Source: Desulfofustis limnaeus (GTDB taxonomy: Bacteria > Desulfobacterota > Desulfobulbia > Desulfobulbales > Desulfocapsaceae). Taken from it: a DNA stretch of 64,000 nt. Both the position numbers and the translations under genes were made by a program. The stretch spans positions 2,173,501 through 2,237,500 of the forward strand of contig NZ_AP025516.1 of the NCBI RefSeq assembly GCF_023169885.1, in the 5' to 3' direction. Shown in pieces: positions 63,303 through 64,000 of this stretch; positions within the stretch are counted from its first letter, which is position 1, and each line of letters starts with the position of its first letter. The notes beneath the pieces are model-generated. The model was not told the DNA's origin. It saw nothing but the letters and a program-made list of their open reading frames with translations, and searched no databases.

Positions 63303-64000
63303 ATGCAGCGTGCCGACACCAGCAAGGAAACAGCTCGGAAGGTTATCATCTGGCAAACGATAGCCGCAGTTCTCTTCTTTATCTTTGTCGTCGTGTCGTA
63401 TGCCACACCCCTCATCGCTGAGGAGGATGCCAAAACCGACTACCTGGAAACCGTTCGCCTGCTGCAGGAGCACGGTTTTGCCGGAGTCGACCAGGCCCTG
63501 GACCGTTTCGAGGAGATCGTCAAACGACACCCGGACTTTCAACCGGCACGTCTGGCTGCCGCCAACGGTTATCTGCTGAAATACGAGTTCAGTGAAACCA
63601 AGAACAGCACCTGGCTCGACCTGGCCGAACAGCATCTGAACCGAGTCATCGATGACGGTGCCGGATCGGCCGAAGCGTTCTTCAAGCGATCACTGGTTCA
63701 TCTCAATAAAAATCAGGGCGAACCAGCTGAACGGGATCTTCGTCAGGCACTCGCTTTGCAGCCGTCATTTCCCGAAGCGCACATTGTCTACCTGCAATTC
63801 CTGCTGGCCAGAGGCAGCCTGGACGAAGCCCGGCAAAACGCCGCTACCTGGCTCAGCAGATCGACCGATCAGGCCGAAACAGCGAGGAGCTTTGGCGAGT
63901 TGTTTGCAGCGGCCAACGACCACCAAACCGCCGTCACCTTGTACGAGCAGTCCCTGACGGCCAAGTCGGATGCGCCGCACGTCCGTGCGGCGTTGGGCAA
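63303..64000 (+). CDS. TPR-repeat protein, 5' part only
   Basis: The frame is open to the window edge (232 codons visible). The first 40 residues contain a signal-anchor segment (IAAVLFFIFVVVSYA). Tetratricopeptide units follow, such as ALDRFEEIVKRHPDFQPARLAAANGY, AEAFFKRSLVHLNKN and AERDLRQALALQPSFPEAH. TPR proteins scaffold complexes. It starts 22 bases after the 1,350-residue protein, so it is probably the fourth gene of this envelope operon. Confidence 0.8.
   Translation, partial: MQRADTSKETARKVIIWQTIAAVLFFIFVVVSYATPLIAEEDAKTDYLETVRLLQEHGFAGVDQALDRFEEIVKRHPDFQPARLAAANGYLLKYEFSETKNSTWLDLAEQHLNRVIDDGAGSAEAFFKRSLVHLNKNQGEPAERDLRQALALQPSFPEAHIVYLQFLLARGSLDEARQNAATWLSRSTDQAETARSFGELFAAANDHQTAVTLYEQSLTAKSDAPHVRAALG

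Overview
The window reads as chromosomal DNA of a Gram-negative bacterium: it encodes a TolC-type outer-membrane channel, several lipobox proteins, an OmpA-like lipoprotein, and Wzx/Wzy polysaccharide genes. The gene mix (RiPP-type radical SAM/SPASM enzymes with small precursors, PilZ, many toxin-antitoxin pairs) would suit a Desulfobacterota (delta-proteobacterial) host, but this is an inference and no marker gene is present. Most of the window looks moderately GC-rich. The glycosyltransferase block at about 7.4-15.2 kb and the stretch at about 47.3-49.9 kb are visibly AT-rich and look imported.

Layout. (1) 1-15.2 kb is a Wzx/Wzy-type exopolysaccharide locus, mostly on the minus strand: a WecA/MraY-like priming transferase carrying a C-terminal PilZ domain, GT2 and GT4-like glycosyltransferases, an SGNH hydrolase, a WcaF-like acetyltransferase, a frameshifted methyltransferase, a Wzy-like polymerase and a Wzx flippase. 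A VapBC pair overlapping a nucleotidyltransferase-like gene (1.6-3.2 kb, plus strand) and a complete IS5-type element (8671-10004, TTAA target duplication) lie inside it. (2) 16.0-24.1 kb is a RiPP-like cluster: two radical SAM/SPASM proteins, a PqqD-like chaperone, a Ser/His-type S26 peptidase, an HPr-kinase-like P-loop protein, a YdcF-like protein, a McjD-like ABC exporter, and three short genes whose products share a W-x-x-P leader, an EE-x-VL-x-x-CK block, a GP[FY] step and a last Cys exactly seven residues from the end. These look like precursors of an unassigned peptide family, and this is the most interesting part of the window. (3) 24.4-34.1 kb is a defence/toxin-antitoxin stretch: HipBA, an HTH/AbiEii pair, an SNF2 helicase with two SWIM zinc fingers, AbiEi/AbiEii, a Phd/VapC pair, a decayed AbiEii copy and an IS remnant. 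(4) 34.2-55.6 kb, all minus strand, is a type I secretion locus: ABC permease with an inactive C39-like domain, HlyD-type adaptor, HlyC-type lysine acyltransferase, TolC, two unrecognised exported proteins and one giant substrate of about 3,074 residues with a lipase-like N-terminus and 15 cadherin/VCBS-like repeats. The giant gene is broken 38 codons after its start by an IS4-family element that is itself interrupted by a complete IS66-family element; both target duplications are intact. (5) 55.8-64 kb, plus strand, encodes a CsgG-like lipoprotein with six fibronectin-III-like repeats, a related small exported protein, a 1,350-residue exported protein of unknown type and the start of a TPR protein, probably one envelope module divergently transcribed from the secretion operon.

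No rRNA, tRNA, CRISPR array or replication origin was seen. Many long open frames antisense to GC-rich genes were treated as shadows. All domain calls come from reading motifs, not from database searches.
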